From Fodinibacter luteus (GTDB lineage Bacteria; Actinomycetota; Actinomycetes; Actinomycetales; Dermatophilaceae): a DNA stretch of 64,000 nucleotides. Positions 42,455-50,778 of this stretch are shown here, piece by piece; the first letter of the stretch is position 1, and each line of letters begins with the position of its first letter. The notes beneath the pieces were generated by a model. The model did not search any database. It saw nothing but the letters and a program-made list of their open reading frames with translations, and was not told where the DNA came from. The stretch is from contig NZ_BAABGM010000020.1 in assembly GCF_039541575.1 (NCBI RefSeq), positions 119,672-183,671 of the forward strand. Reading direction: 5' to 3'. A program made the translations under genes and the position numbers.

Positions 42455-43294
42455 TCAGAGGCGGCGGTCCGCGAGCACGGGGAACGAGTCGCGGTAGGCG
42501 GTCGTCGCCTCGAGGTCGACCTCGACCGACAGCACGCGCTCCCCCGCACGGGCCGGGTCCGCCGAGCCGTCGTCCGCCGGGGCCGGAGCCTCGACGAGCA
42601 CCTCGCCGGCGGCGGTCACCACCTGGCTGTGCCCACCCATCTCGTACCCCGCGTGGGTCCCCGCCGTGTTGCACTGCACGAGGACGCACTGGTTCTCGAC
42701 CGCCCGCGCCCGGCCGAGCAGCGTCCAGTGCGCCACCCGGGCGGCCGGCCAGGCGGCCGGGACGACGAACAGCTCCGCCCCGGCATCCAGCTGGCGCCGG
42801 TACAGCTCGGGGAAGCGCAGGTCGTAGCACGTCGACAGCCCGACCTGCACGGTGCCACCCCCACCGTCGGGGATGCCGGTCACGACCACCTCGTCGCCCG
42901 CCTCCATGAGTGCCGGCTCACCGGCCCCGAAGCCGAAGCGGTGGATCTTGCGGTAGCTCGCGAGGAGCCGGCCGTCGGCGCCGAGGAGCAGCGACGTGTT
43001 CGCGAGGTCGTTGCCGTCGGCGCCGGCCTCGGGCAGGCGCTCGACGAACGAGCCGGCGTGCATAGTCACGCCGGCGGACCGCGCGGCATCCGCCATCGCC
43101 CGCGCCCACGGGCCGTCGAGCGGCTGGGCGCGCTCGGCCCACCTGCCGTAGTCGAAACCGGTCGCGCCCCACAGCTCGGGGAGGACGACGAGGTCGTGCC
43201 CCGACAGGCCGGCCACGAGGGCGGTGACCCGGTCGACCCGGGCCTCGAACGACTCGTCGTCGCCGTAGGCGAGCTGGACCACCGCGATGCGCAT
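42455..43294 (-). CDS. Carbon-nitrogen hydrolase (nitrilase superfamily, amidase)
   Basis: This 279-aa protein starts at the ATG at 43294 (AGGA 8-11 nt upstream); an ATG three codons earlier is less well spaced. The catalytic triad is complete: Glu40 (VVLPELWG), Lys116 (SYRKIHRFGFG) and Cys156 (GLSTCYDLRFPELYR). The pattern is that of omega-amidase/deaminated-glutathione-amidase-like branch members rather than true nitrilases. It is cytoplasmic. Substrate is not determinable. Confidence 0.87.
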   Translation of the reverse strand: MRIAVVQLAYGDDESFEARVDRVTALVAGLSGHDLVVLPELWGATGFDYGRWAERAQPLDGPWARAMADAARSAGVTMHAGSFVERLPEAGADGNDLANTSLLLGADGRLLASYRKIHRFGFGAGEPALMEAGDEVVVTGIPDGGGGTVQVGLSTCYDLRFPELYRRQLDAGAELFVVPAAWPAARVAHWTLLGRARAVENQCVLVQCNTAGTHAGYEMGGHSQVVTAAGEVLVEAPAPADDGSADPARAGERVLSVEVDLEATTAYRDSFPVLADRRL

Positions 43295-43309
43295 GCCGTT
43301 CATCCTGCC

Positions 43310-43353
43310 GTGAGTGCGGAAGTGGTCGCCAGGGCAACCACGTGTGCACTCAC
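43310..43353. repeat. Hairpin element of the GTGGTCGC family
   Basis: GTGAGTGC/GCACTCAC and GTGGT/ACCAC form an interrupted stem. The sequence TGAGTGCGGAAGTGGTCGC recurs at 55639-55657. It lies between the two tandem minus-strand genes for the CopD-CtaG protein and the amidase, where a terminator would separate them. Confidence 0.6.
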
Positions 43354-43374
43354 CGCGGGGACGGGGAAGGCGGT

Positions 43375-45372
43375 TCAGCCGAGGCGCTCGGCCTCGTGGC
43401 GCAGCCGCGCGAGGTGCTCGTTGTAGGCGCGCAGCTCGGCGTCGCCGTCGCGGTCGGCCTGGCGGTCCTTGCGCCGGGTCTCCAGCGCGTCGCGGCGGTA
43501 CCACTGCACCGCGACGACGACGGCGAGCACGAGGGTCGGCGCCTCCCCGACGCCCCAGGCGATCTCGCCGGCGCGGTGCTGGTCGGCGAGCGGGTCGGGA
43601 CCCCACGGCAGGTTGAGCTGGGTGAAGAAGTCGGCGGCGAGGAGGTCCTCGCTGCCGGTGAGGGCCACCCCGAAGAAGGCGTGGAACGAGATCGTCGCGA
43701 AGAGGATGACGAGCAGCATGAGCGGGTTCCACCGCTGGACGCCGGGGTCGATGCCGATGAGCACCCACGTGAACAGGTACCCGGTGAGCAGGAAGTGGGC
43801 CATCATGAGCAGGTGGCCCGTGTGGGTCGTCAGCGACAGCTCGAACAGGCCGGTCCAGTAGAACGCCGCGAGGCTGAAGAAGAACAGCGCCGCCGCGACG
43901 ACCGGGTTCGCGAGCGCCCGCATCGCCCGGGAGTGCACGACCTGCAGCAGCAGCTCGCGCGGCCCCCACGTCTTGTCGGGGCGGGCCTTGAGCGCCCGCA
44001 GCGCGAGGGTCACCGGTGCCCCTGGCACGAGCAGCAGCGGCACGAGCATCGCGACGACCATGTGCATCACCATGTGCACGCTGAACAGCACGCGCCCCCA
44101 GATGCCGGGCGCCCCGCACGTCGCCCACACGAACAGGGCCCAGCCGAGCACCCAGCACACGGTGCGGGCGAGCGGCCACCGGTCGCCGCGCCGCACGAGC
44201 CGCACGACGCCGGCGAGGTACAGGCCCACGGCGAGCACGGCGGTGGCGAGGAAGAGCCAGTCGAGCCGCCACGCGGTGAGCCAGTCGGCGGCCGCCATCG
44301 GTCCCGGGTCGGGGAAGCCGGTGAGCTCGAGGACGCGGCTCGGGGCGGGCAGCGCGTCGGGCACGGGTGGGACGCTGCGCGCGAGCACCGCGGCCAGCCC
44401 GGTCGCGGCACCCATGACGGCGATCTCCACGACCGCGAGGCGTGCGAAGGCGGCGCCGTCCCCGGGCCGCTCGGTGAGCCGGGTGGCGATCGAGCGTCGG
44501 TGCAGCCAGCCGAGCACCCCGAGGGCGACGAGCGCGAGGGTCTTGAGCGCGACGACCGTGCCGTACGCCGTCGTCAGCCCGTCGACCGAGCCGACCCGGA
44601 TCCAGGCCTGCTGGATGCCGGTCACGCTCACCGCGGCGAAACACCAGGCCGCGACCGTCGAGTAGCGCGACACCGTGGCGCCGAGGTCGTCCCCGAGGGT
44701 GGGCCGCACGACGACGAGGGCGATGAGGCCGCCGGTCCAGACGACGACCCCGAGCAGGTGGACGGCGAGCGCGTTGACGGCGTCCTCGTGGCTCGCCGAG
44801 CCGGCGGCGTGCCCGGTGAGGGCGAGGACGACGACGGCTGCGAGCGTGGACGCGGCGAGCCAGGCCATCGGCGCCCGCCGGGTCGTGAGCCGCGCGCACG
44901 CCGCGACGACGACGGCGACGAGCGCGCTGATGAGGAGCACCCGCGTCGTCTCGAGGGTCCACACGAACGACACGAGCTGGCTGACGAGGTCCGGGCTCGT
45001 GAGCGGCGTCCCGGCGAGGTCGGCGAAGGTGAGGGCCACCTCGAGCAGCGCGGCGACCGCCCACACCGTGGCGGCGGTCGCGGCGTACCGGGTGGCCGTC
45101 ACCCGGCGCGAGGTGCGGGTGCGCTCGGGCACGAGGAACGCGGCGAGGCCGAGCAGCCCGACCGTCGCGCTCGCGGCCAGCGTGCTCACCGTCGAGACGA
45201 CCGGCACACCCCAGCGCACGAGGGGGCCGGGGTCGGCGAGCTCGAGCGGGGCCGCGGCGCCGGTGAGGGCGGCCGCGACGACGGCGGCCAGCAGGCCCGC
45301 GGCGACGGCGAGCCCGAGGGGTCGCGCCAACCCCGCGGAGCGCGCGGCCGACGTCGTCTGCGGGGTGGCCAT
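43375..45372 (-). CDS. CopD-like copper resistance domain fused to CtaG/caa3 assembly domain
   Basis: This 665-aa polytopic protein starts at the ATG at 45372. The first ~330 residues are CopD-like (LTGHAAGSASHEDAVNALAVHLLGVVVWTGG, with conserved His). The second half is CtaG/DUF1404-like (RVLFSVHMVMHMVVAMLVPLLLVPGAPVTLALRAL; THTGHLLMMAHFLLTGYLFTWVLIGIDP). Such fusions are common in actinobacteria and are thought to supply copper to membrane cytochrome oxidases. The charged cytoplasmic tail is RRKDRQADRDGDAEL. It is monocistronic. Confidence 0.87.
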   Translation of the reverse strand: MATPQTTSAARSAGLARPLGLAVAAGLLAAVVAAALTGAAAPLELADPGPLVRWGVPVVSTVSTLAASATVGLLGLAAFLVPERTRTSRRVTATRYAATAATVWAVAALLEVALTFADLAGTPLTSPDLVSQLVSFVWTLETTRVLLISALVAVVVAACARLTTRRAPMAWLAASTLAAVVVLALTGHAAGSASHEDAVNALAVHLLGVVVWTGGLIALVVVRPTLGDDLGATVSRYSTVAAWCFAAVSVTGIQQAWIRVGSVDGLTTAYGTVVALKTLALVALGVLGWLHRRSIATRLTERPGDGAAFARLAVVEIAVMGAATGLAAVLARSVPPVPDALPAPSRVLELTGFPDPGPMAAADWLTAWRLDWLFLATAVLAVGLYLAGVVRLVRRGDRWPLARTVCWVLGWALFVWATCGAPGIWGRVLFSVHMVMHMVVAMLVPLLLVPGAPVTLALRALKARPDKTWGPRELLLQVVHSRAMRALANPVVAAALFFFSLAAFYWTGLFELSLTTHTGHLLMMAHFLLTGYLFTWVLIGIDPGVQRWNPLMLLVILFATISFHAFFGVALTGSEDLLAADFFTQLNLPWGPDPLADQHRAGEIAWGVGEAPTLVLAVVVAVQWYRRDALETRRKDRQADRDGDAELRAYNEHLARLRHEAERLG

Positions 45373-45399
45373 GCCCCACAGCGTAGGTACTGTGGCGCT

Positions 45400-46248
45400 A
45401 TGCCCGTGCACCCCCCGGCCCCCAGCGACCTGGGCGAGCTCGTCGACGCGTACGCCCGCACCGTGCAGAACGTCATCGACCTCGGGCGCACGATGCGCCC
45501 CGACGACGCCACGCGCCCCACCGACTGCCCCGGCTGGACGGTCCTCGACCAGGTGGCGCACGTCGCGAGCACCGAGGCGATGGTCGCCGGCGAGCCCGTG
45601 CCGGACCTCGACGTGAGCGGACACGCCCACGTGCGGCACGAGTTCGGGGCCCGGATGGAGAAGTACGTGGAGTCCCGTCGCGGGCGCAGCCTCGAGGAGG
45701 TGCTCGACGAGCTCGAGGAGCGGCTCGACGAGCGCCTGCGGGTCTACCGCTCGGGGACGGAGTGGGCGTCGACCCCGGTTGACGGCCCCTTCGGCCGCAC
45801 CACGCTCGGCGACCTCCTCGGGGTGCGGGTCTTCGACATCTGGATGCACGAGCAGGACATCCGCGAGGCGCTCGACCGCCCCGGCGACCTCGACTCGAGC
45901 GCCGCGGCGCACACCGTGTCCCGGCTGTTCGCCGCCCTCCCACGCATCATCGCCCGCGACGCCGCCATCGAGCCCGGCAACGCCGTCGTGCTCGACCTCA
46001 CCGGGCCGACGACCGGCCGGGCCGGCGCGCGGGTCGAGGAGCAGGACGGTCGTGCGGTCGGCATCCCCCTCTTCACCGGCGGGGCCGACGAGCACCCGGA
46101 CGTCGTCACGACCTCGCTCACGATGTCGACCCGTGTCGCGACCCGGCTCGCCGGCGGCCGACGGGCCCCGGAGGACCTCCACGTCGTCGTCCACGGCGAC
46201 GAGGACGTCGCGCGGCGGGTGCTCGCCGCCCTGGTCATCACCCCCTGA
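45400..46248 (+). CDS. Maleylpyruvate isomerase family mycothiol-dependent enzyme
   Basis: This 282-aa protein starts at the ATG at 45400. A TAGGTAC hexamer-like element 12-18 nt before it suggests a leaderless promoter. The DinB-like metal/mycothiol domain covers ~residues 10-170: RPTDCPGWTVLDQVAHVASTEAMVAGE, DLLGVRVFDIWMHEQDIREAL with His residues placed for metal binding. The C-terminal sterol-carrier-like domain follows. These enzymes use mycothiol for isomerisation or detoxification. It overlaps the SRPBCC gene (TGATG), implying a common role. Confidence 0.83.
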   Translation: MPVHPPAPSDLGELVDAYARTVQNVIDLGRTMRPDDATRPTDCPGWTVLDQVAHVASTEAMVAGEPVPDLDVSGHAHVRHEFGARMEKYVESRRGRSLEEVLDELEERLDERLRVYRSGTEWASTPVDGPFGRTTLGDLLGVRVFDIWMHEQDIREALDRPGDLDSSAAAHTVSRLFAALPRIIARDAAIEPGNAVVLDLTGPTTGRAGARVEEQDGRAVGIPLFTGGADEHPDVVTTSLTMSTRVATRLAGGRRAPEDLHVVVHGDEDVARRVLAALVITP

Positions 46249-46721
46249 TGGCGACGTTCTCGACGTCGAGCCGGTCCACGGCGACGGTGACCGCGGAGGT
46301 CGGCGAGGTGTGGGCCGTGCTCACCGACCCCGACCTGCTCGCCCGCTTCACCCCGTTCCTGCACTCGGTGACCGAGCACGGCGAGCACTGGGTGTGGCAG
46401 CTCTCCCGGATCCCGGTGCTCGGCGCGAACTTCTCCTTCACCTTCCGCGAGCGGATGGACTTCGACGAGCCGCACCGCATCGACTTCACGCACGACCCGG
46501 CCCCCGACAGCGACGAGAGCGCGGGCGTCGCCGGCTGGTACGCCCTCGCCCCGCACCCCCGCGGCACCCACCTCGAGACGGCGATGACGATCACCGTCGA
46601 GCTGCCCTTCCCCGGCGTGCTGCGCCCGGCGGTGACGACGGCGATGAAGGGGGTCGTCGGCCTCATGGGCCAGCGCTTCTCGCACAACCTCCTGCACCAC
46701 CTCGGGGCCCACACGACCTGA
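46248..46721 (+). CDS. SRPBCC (START/Bet v1-like) family protein
   Basis: This 157-aa protein starts at the ATG overlapping the stop of the mycothiol enzyme. VTAEVGEVWAVLTDPDLLARFTPFL and the beta-rich middle RERMDFDEPHRIDF fit a helix-grip hydrophobic pocket. It may bind a hydrophobic substrate or product of its partner. No catalytic residues are recognised. Confidence 0.78.
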   Translation: MATFSTSSRSTATVTAEVGEVWAVLTDPDLLARFTPFLHSVTEHGEHWVWQLSRIPVLGANFSFTFRERMDFDEPHRIDFTHDPAPDSDESAGVAGWYALAPHPRGTHLETAMTITVELPFPGVLRPAVTTAMKGVVGLMGQRFSHNLLHHLGAHTT

Positions 46722-46763
46722 CCGAGCCGCGCCGGATGCCGGAATGCCGCGCCGGCGGATATG

Positions 46764-46782
46764 GTTGTATGCCGCAAGCAAC
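46764..46782. promoter_or_regulatory. Putative MarR operator
   Basis: GTTG-TATGCCGCAAG-CAAC is a 19-bp inverted repeat with TTG/CAA half-sites 22 nt before the MarR start, in a less GC-rich promoter (GGATATGGTTGTATG). It fits autoregulation of the MarR-MFS operon. Confidence 0.45.
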
Positions 46783-46803
46783 TTTCGTGAGGAGTTCCCC
46801 GGC

Positions 46804-47280
46804 ATGCCGCCCAGCCCCACCCCGTCGACCCCGACGGCCGTCCTCGGTGACGACCTCGTCCGGGTCGTCAAGCTGCTCCACCACGTGCGGCAGCAGGCGC
46901 CGCGACGGCATCCGCAGGTCGACCCGATGGCCTACCCGCTCCTGTTCAACCTCGTCGCCGGACCGCGGCGGGTCTCCGCGCTCGCCGAGGCGATCCATTC
47001 CGACGTGTCGACGGTGAGCCGGCAGGTGAGCCTGCTCGTCGACCTCGGGTTCGTCACCCGCGGGCCGGACCCCGACGACGGTCGGGCCCAGGCGCTCACC
47101 CTCACCGACGAGGGGCAGGCCCTCCTCCACGGCATCCGTGACGACCGCGACCGCTGGCTGCGGGGCCTGCTCGCCGACTGGGACGACGACGACGTCGTGG
47201 CGTTCTCGCGGCACCTGCGCCACTTCGCCGCCGACCTCGAGGCCTCGCTCTCCACGCCCACCCGAAGGACCGACCGATGA
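46804..47280 (+). CDS. MarR-family transcriptional regulator
   Basis: This 158-aa protein starts at the ATG at 46804 with AGGAG 9 nt upstream; 20 further codons upstream are open but lack a binding site. The winged helix is clear: YPLLFNLVAGPRRVSALAEAIHSDVSTVSRQVSLLVDLGFVTRGPDPDDGRAQALTLT. It overlaps the downstream MFS gene by ATGA and is probably its repressor, released by a drug-like ligand. Confidence 0.88.
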   Translation: MPPSPTPSTPTAVLGDDLVRVVKLLHHVRQQAPRRHPQVDPMAYPLLFNLVAGPRRVSALAEAIHSDVSTVSRQVSLLVDLGFVTRGPDPDDGRAQALTLTDEGQALLHGIRDDRDRWLRGLLADWDDDDVVAFSRHLRHFAADLEASLSTPTRRTDR

Positions 47281-48971
47281 CCGAACCCGTCGCCACCTGG
47301 TCGGCGGACTCGCCGACCGGGCCGCTCTCGCACCGCCAGATCGTCACGATCCTCGTCGGGCTCATGATGGGCATGTTCCTCGCCGCCCTCGACCAGACGA
47401 TCGTCGCGACGGCGATCCGCACCATCGCCGACGACCTCAAGGGCCTGAACCACCAGGCGTGGGCCACGACGGCCTACCTCATCACCTCGACCATCGTCAC
47501 CCCGCTCTACGGCAAGCTCGGGGACATCTACGGGCGCAAGAAGCTCTTCGTCATCGCCATCTCGATCTTCGTCGTCGGCTCGGTGCTGTGCACGTTCGCG
47601 ACCTCGATGGGCACCCTCGCCCTCTACCGCGCGGTCCAGGGCCTCGGCGCCGGGGGCCTGTTCTCGCTCGCGCTGGCGATCATCGGCGACATCGTGCCCC
47701 CGCGGGAGCGCGCGAAGTACCAGGGCTACTTCCTCGCCGTCTTCGGGACCGCGTCGGTCCTCGGCCCGGTCATCGGGGGCTTCTTCGCGGGCCAGGAGAC
47801 CATCCTCGGCATCGACGGCTGGCGCTGGGTCTTCCTCGTCAACGTGCCGATCGGCATCCTCGCCCTCGCCGTCGTCTCGAGGACGCTGCACCTGCGACAC
47901 ACCCGCCTCGACCACCGGATCGACTGGCTGGGGGCCGCACTGCTCTCCGTCGCCCTCGTCCCGCTCCTCCTCGTCGCCGAGCAGGGCCGCGAGTGGGGCT
48001 GGACCGCCGTGTCGTCCACGACCTGCTACGTCGTCGGGGTGCTCGGCACGGTCGGCTTCTTCTGGCAGGAGTGGCGGATGAAGGAGGAGGCGATCCTCCC
48101 GCTCGCGATGTTCCGCAACAGGACGGTGGGGGTCGCCTCCGTCGCCTCGGTGCTCATCGGCGTCGCCATGTTCGGCGGGCTGGCCGCGCTCCCGCTCTAC
48201 CTGCAGATCGTCAAGGGCGCGACCCCGACCGAGGCGGGGCTGCTGCTCCTGCCGATGACCCTCGGCATCATGGTGGGCTCGGTCTTCTCGGGCCAGGTCA
48301 TCTCCCGCACCGGGCGCTACCGGATGTTCCCGGTCATCGGGTCGGGCCTGCTCGCCGTGTCGCTCTTCGTCTTCCACTACGTCGCGTACGACACCCCGTT
48401 GTGGCAGACGATGGTCGTCATGGTCTTCTTCGGCCTGGGCCTCGGCTTCAACTTCCAGCCGCTCACGCTCGCCGTGCAGAACGCCGTGCCACCCCAGCAG
48501 ATCGGGGTCGCCACCTCGACGGCGACCTTCACCCGCCAGATCGGTGGGGCGCTCGGTACGGCGGTGTTCCTGTCGATCCTGTTCTCGACGGCCTCCGACC
48601 GGATCACCTCGGCGCTCACCGCGGCGGTGCCGACCCCGTCGTTCCAGGCCGCCCTCGCCGACCCCGCGAACGCCGAGGCCGCGGCGGCGCTGCAGGCCGC
48701 CCAGGAGAGCGGCGCGGGCGTGGCCGGCGGCGTGCTCGAGGACAGCTCGTTCCTCACCGGCCTCGACGAACGGCTCGCGCAGCCGTTCCTCGTCGGCTTC
48801 TCGGAGTCGATGGACCTCGTCTTCCTCGTCGGGTCCGCCGTCATGGTCGTCGGCTTCCTCGTCATGCTCCTGCTCCCCCACGTGGAGCTGCGCAAGAGCT
48901 CGGGCTACGGGGAGCGCACGACCGACGAGGCCGACGCCGACACCGAGGCCCCGGTGACCGCCCACCCCTGA
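47277..48971 (+). CDS. MFS drug exporter, DHA2/EmrB-QacA type
   Basis: This 564-aa, 14-helix protein has AALDQTIVATAIRTIADDL in helix 1, TAYLITSTIVTPLYGKLGDIYGRKKLF (motif A), YRAVQGLGAGGLFSLALAII and GPVIGGFFAG (motif C of antiporters). The late extracellular loop (~470-520) is Ala-rich. It should expel hydrophobic drugs by proton exchange under control of the co-transcribed MarR. Confidence 0.92.
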   Translation: MTEPVATWSADSPTGPLSHRQIVTILVGLMMGMFLAALDQTIVATAIRTIADDLKGLNHQAWATTAYLITSTIVTPLYGKLGDIYGRKKLFVIAISIFVVGSVLCTFATSMGTLALYRAVQGLGAGGLFSLALAIIGDIVPPRERAKYQGYFLAVFGTASVLGPVIGGFFAGQETILGIDGWRWVFLVNVPIGILALAVVSRTLHLRHTRLDHRIDWLGAALLSVALVPLLLVAEQGREWGWTAVSSTTCYVVGVLGTVGFFWQEWRMKEEAILPLAMFRNRTVGVASVASVLIGVAMFGGLAALPLYLQIVKGATPTEAGLLLLPMTLGIMVGSVFSGQVISRTGRYRMFPVIGSGLLAVSLFVFHYVAYDTPLWQTMVVMVFFGLGLGFNFQPLTLAVQNAVPPQQIGVATSTATFTRQIGGALGTAVFLSILFSTASDRITSALTAAVPTPSFQAALADPANAEAAAALQAAQESGAGVAGGVLEDSSFLTGLDERLAQPFLVGFSESMDLVFLVGSAVMVVGFLVMLLLPHVELRKSSGYGERTTDEADADTEAPVTAHP

Positions 48972-48986
48972 GGGCCCACACCGGGC

Positions 48987-49032
48987 GTTGGGTGCTGCGG
49001 TGGTCGCTGCAACGACCGCTCCAGCACCCAAC
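48987..49032. terminator. Bidirectional hairpin terminator, GGGTGCT/AGCACCC family
   Basis: GTTGGGTGCTG (48987-48997) pairs with CAGCACCCAAC (49022-49032). GTGGTCG pairs with CGACCGC with one wobble around CTGCAA. It lies between the convergent MFS and PTS IIA genes and shares its outer arms with the elements at 41379 and 42394. Confidence 0.7.
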
Positions 49033-49106
49033 TCCGGCGACTCGGGGGAAGGAGGCGGGCCCGAGACCGTCGAGATCGAGGAGCAGGGCACGGACCTGCG
49101 ACGACG

Positions 49107-49583
49107 TCACGCGGGCGCGGATGCCGGTCCGGGTGGGGGCCAGGTGAAGAGCGCTTCCCCGGCCGCGACCCGTGAGCCGGTGCGCTCGCTCGTCACCGCG
49201 CCGGCCCGGGTGTCGAGCACGCAGACCATGACGAGGGGGCTCAGGCCCCGGGCGGCCACGTCGGTGGGGTCCCAGCGGGTGACGGGCTGGCCGGCATCCA
49301 CGACGGCCTGCACCTCGACGAGCGGCTCGAAGCCGGCGCCCCCGAGCCGCACGGTGTCGATCCCCAGGTGCACGAGGAGGCCCGTGCCCTCGGGGGTGCG
49401 GACGACGAACGCGTGCGGGTGCAGCGTGACGACCGTGCCGGCCACCGGCGAGACGGCCTCGCCCGGCCCGCCGGTCGGCTCGACGGCGACCCCTGCCCCG
49501 ACCATCTCAGCGGAGAAGACGGGGTCGGGAACCTCGGCGAGGGGGCGCACGAGGCCGGCGACGGGCGCGAGCACCACGCTCAC
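49107..49583 (-). CDS. PTS glucose/GlcNAc-family IIA component
   Basis: This 158-aa protein is a stand-alone EIIA of the Crr fold. SPVAGTVVTLHPHAFVVRT supplies His57 and GLLVHLGIDTVRL supplies the phospho-accepting His72. It accepts phosphate from HPr and passes it to the IIB protein encoded just upstream (overlap ATGA at 49580-49583). The divergent IIC and nagA genes point to GlcNAc as substrate. Confidence 0.9.
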   Translation of the reverse strand: MSVVLAPVAGLVRPLAEVPDPVFSAEMVGAGVAVEPTGGPGEAVSPVAGTVVTLHPHAFVVRTPEGTGLLVHLGIDTVRLGGAGFEPLVEVQAVVDAGQPVTRWDPTDVAARGLSPLVMVCVLDTRAGAVTSERTGSRVAAGEALFTWPPPGPASAPA

Positions 49584-49813
49584 ATGAGGTCCTCGATGTC
49601 CTCCGCGAGGTTGTCGGCCTCGGGGCCGACGACGACCTGCACGACCGACCCGGCGCGGATGACGCCGTGGGCGCCGGCAGCCCTCAGGGCGGCCTCGTCG
49701 ACGAGGCCGGCGTCGGTGACCTCGGTGCGCAGCCGGGTGATGCAGGGCTCGATCTCGACGATGTTCGCGGCGCCGCCGAGGGCGGCGAGGATCTGCTCTG
49801 CCTTGCTGCTCAT
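49580..49813 (-). CDS. PTS IIB component (glucose/GlcNAc type)
   Basis: This 77-aa protein has the phospho-Cys24 in EIEPCITRLRTEV, the exact GlcNAc/glucose IIB motif, and ends VVGPEADNLAEDIEDLM. It is the first gene of the IIB-IIA unit, transcribed away from the regulator gene, with the dre-like operator between them. Confidence 0.92.
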   Translation of the reverse strand: MSSKAEQILAALGGAANIVEIEPCITRLRTEVTDAGLVDEAALRAAGAHGVIRAGSVVQVVVGPEADNLAEDIEDLM

Positions 49814-49874
49814 CAGGGGGCCTTTCGACGGGAGTTGACGGGTGCTCGAGCGGGGTGCATCCTCGCTGGGGCGA

Positions 49875-49890
49875 ACTGGACCGTACCAGT
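49875..49890. promoter_or_regulatory. dre-like operator (DasR/NagR type)
   Basis: ACTGGACCGTACCAGT matches 12 of 16 positions of the DasR site ACTGGTCTAGACCAGT, with perfect ACTGG/CCAGT outer arms. It lies in the 110-bp divergent promoter of the PTS IIB-IIA and regulator-IIC-nagA units. GlcN-6-P-type metabolites normally lift this repression. Confidence 0.75.
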
Positions 49891-49923
49891 CAGGACCACC
49901 AGTGCCGAGAGGGGAGCGCCACC

Positions 49924-50778
49924 GTGCCGAGCATGCCGCCCCCGGCGCCCCACCGCATCACCGACGGGGCCGAGCCGACCGTGCCGACCGTGCCGAGCCG
50001 GCCCCGCCGGGAGCCCCACCGCATCACCGACGGGGTCGAGCCGAAGCACGTGCAGCTGCGCTCGGTCCTCGCGACGATGGCCGCCACCGAGCTCCTCCCC
50101 GACTCCGCCATCCCGTCCGAGCGCGAGCTCATGGAGCGCTTCGCCGTGTCGCGCGCCACCGTCCGCCGCGCCATCGAGGCGCTCATCGGCGACGGCGTGC
50201 TGCAGCGCGTCCAGGGCAAGGGGACCTTCGTCGCGCCGCCCCGGGTGCGCTCGCACCTCCACCTCGCGTCGTTCACCCGGGACATGCGGCGACGGGGCCT
50301 GTCGCCGTCGACCCGCGTCGTGCGCGTCGAGGCGGCCGCGCCACCCGACGACGTGGCCCGATGGTTCGGCCTCGCCCCCGGCGCACCTGCCTGGCGGGTC
50401 GAGCGGGTGCGGCTGGCCGCCGGCGAGCCGATGGCCTTCGAGAGGGGGTGGTACTCCCCCGAGCTGCTCCCCGGCCTCGACCGGCACGACCTCGCCGCAT
50501 CCCTCCACGAGCTGTTCGCGCGGGAATACTCCCGGCCCGTCGACTCGGCCGAGCAGTCGGTGCGCGCCGAGGTCGCCGACGCCGCCCTGGCCCACCACCT
50601 CGAGGTGCGCGTCGGTGACCCGATCCTCGCCGTCGACCGCTCGAGCCGCAGCGAGGGAGCCCCGCTCGAGCGGGTGCTCAGCCACTACCGCGGCGACCGC
50701 TACGAGCTGTACCTCTCCCTGGGCGACACCGTGCCCGGGAACCCGCAGCACCACCCCCGAGGAGGGAACCACCGATGA
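49924..50778 (+). CDS. GntR/HutC-family regulator, DasR/NagR-like
   Basis: This 284-aa protein starts at the GTG at 49924 with GAGGGGAG about 8 nt upstream. The DNA-binding domain reads LLPDSAIPSERELMERFAVSRATVRRAIEALIGDGVLQRVQGKGTFVAPP. The UTRA effector domain follows (WYSPELLPGLDRHDL...). An unusual N-terminal arm carries PHRITDG twice, 22 residues apart, from a 66-bp DNA duplication (49951 and 50017). It probably represses both divergent units through the 16-bp palindrome and senses an amino-sugar phosphate. Confidence 0.9.
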   Translation: MPSMPPPAPHRITDGAEPTVPTVPSRPRREPHRITDGVEPKHVQLRSVLATMAATELLPDSAIPSERELMERFAVSRATVRRAIEALIGDGVLQRVQGKGTFVAPPRVRSHLHLASFTRDMRRRGLSPSTRVVRVEAAAPPDDVARWFGLAPGAPAWRVERVRLAAGEPMAFERGWYSPELLPGLDRHDLAASLHELFAREYSRPVDSAEQSVRAEVADAALAHHLEVRVGDPILAVDRSSRSEGAPLERVLSHYRGDRYELYLSLGDTVPGNPQHHPRGGNHR

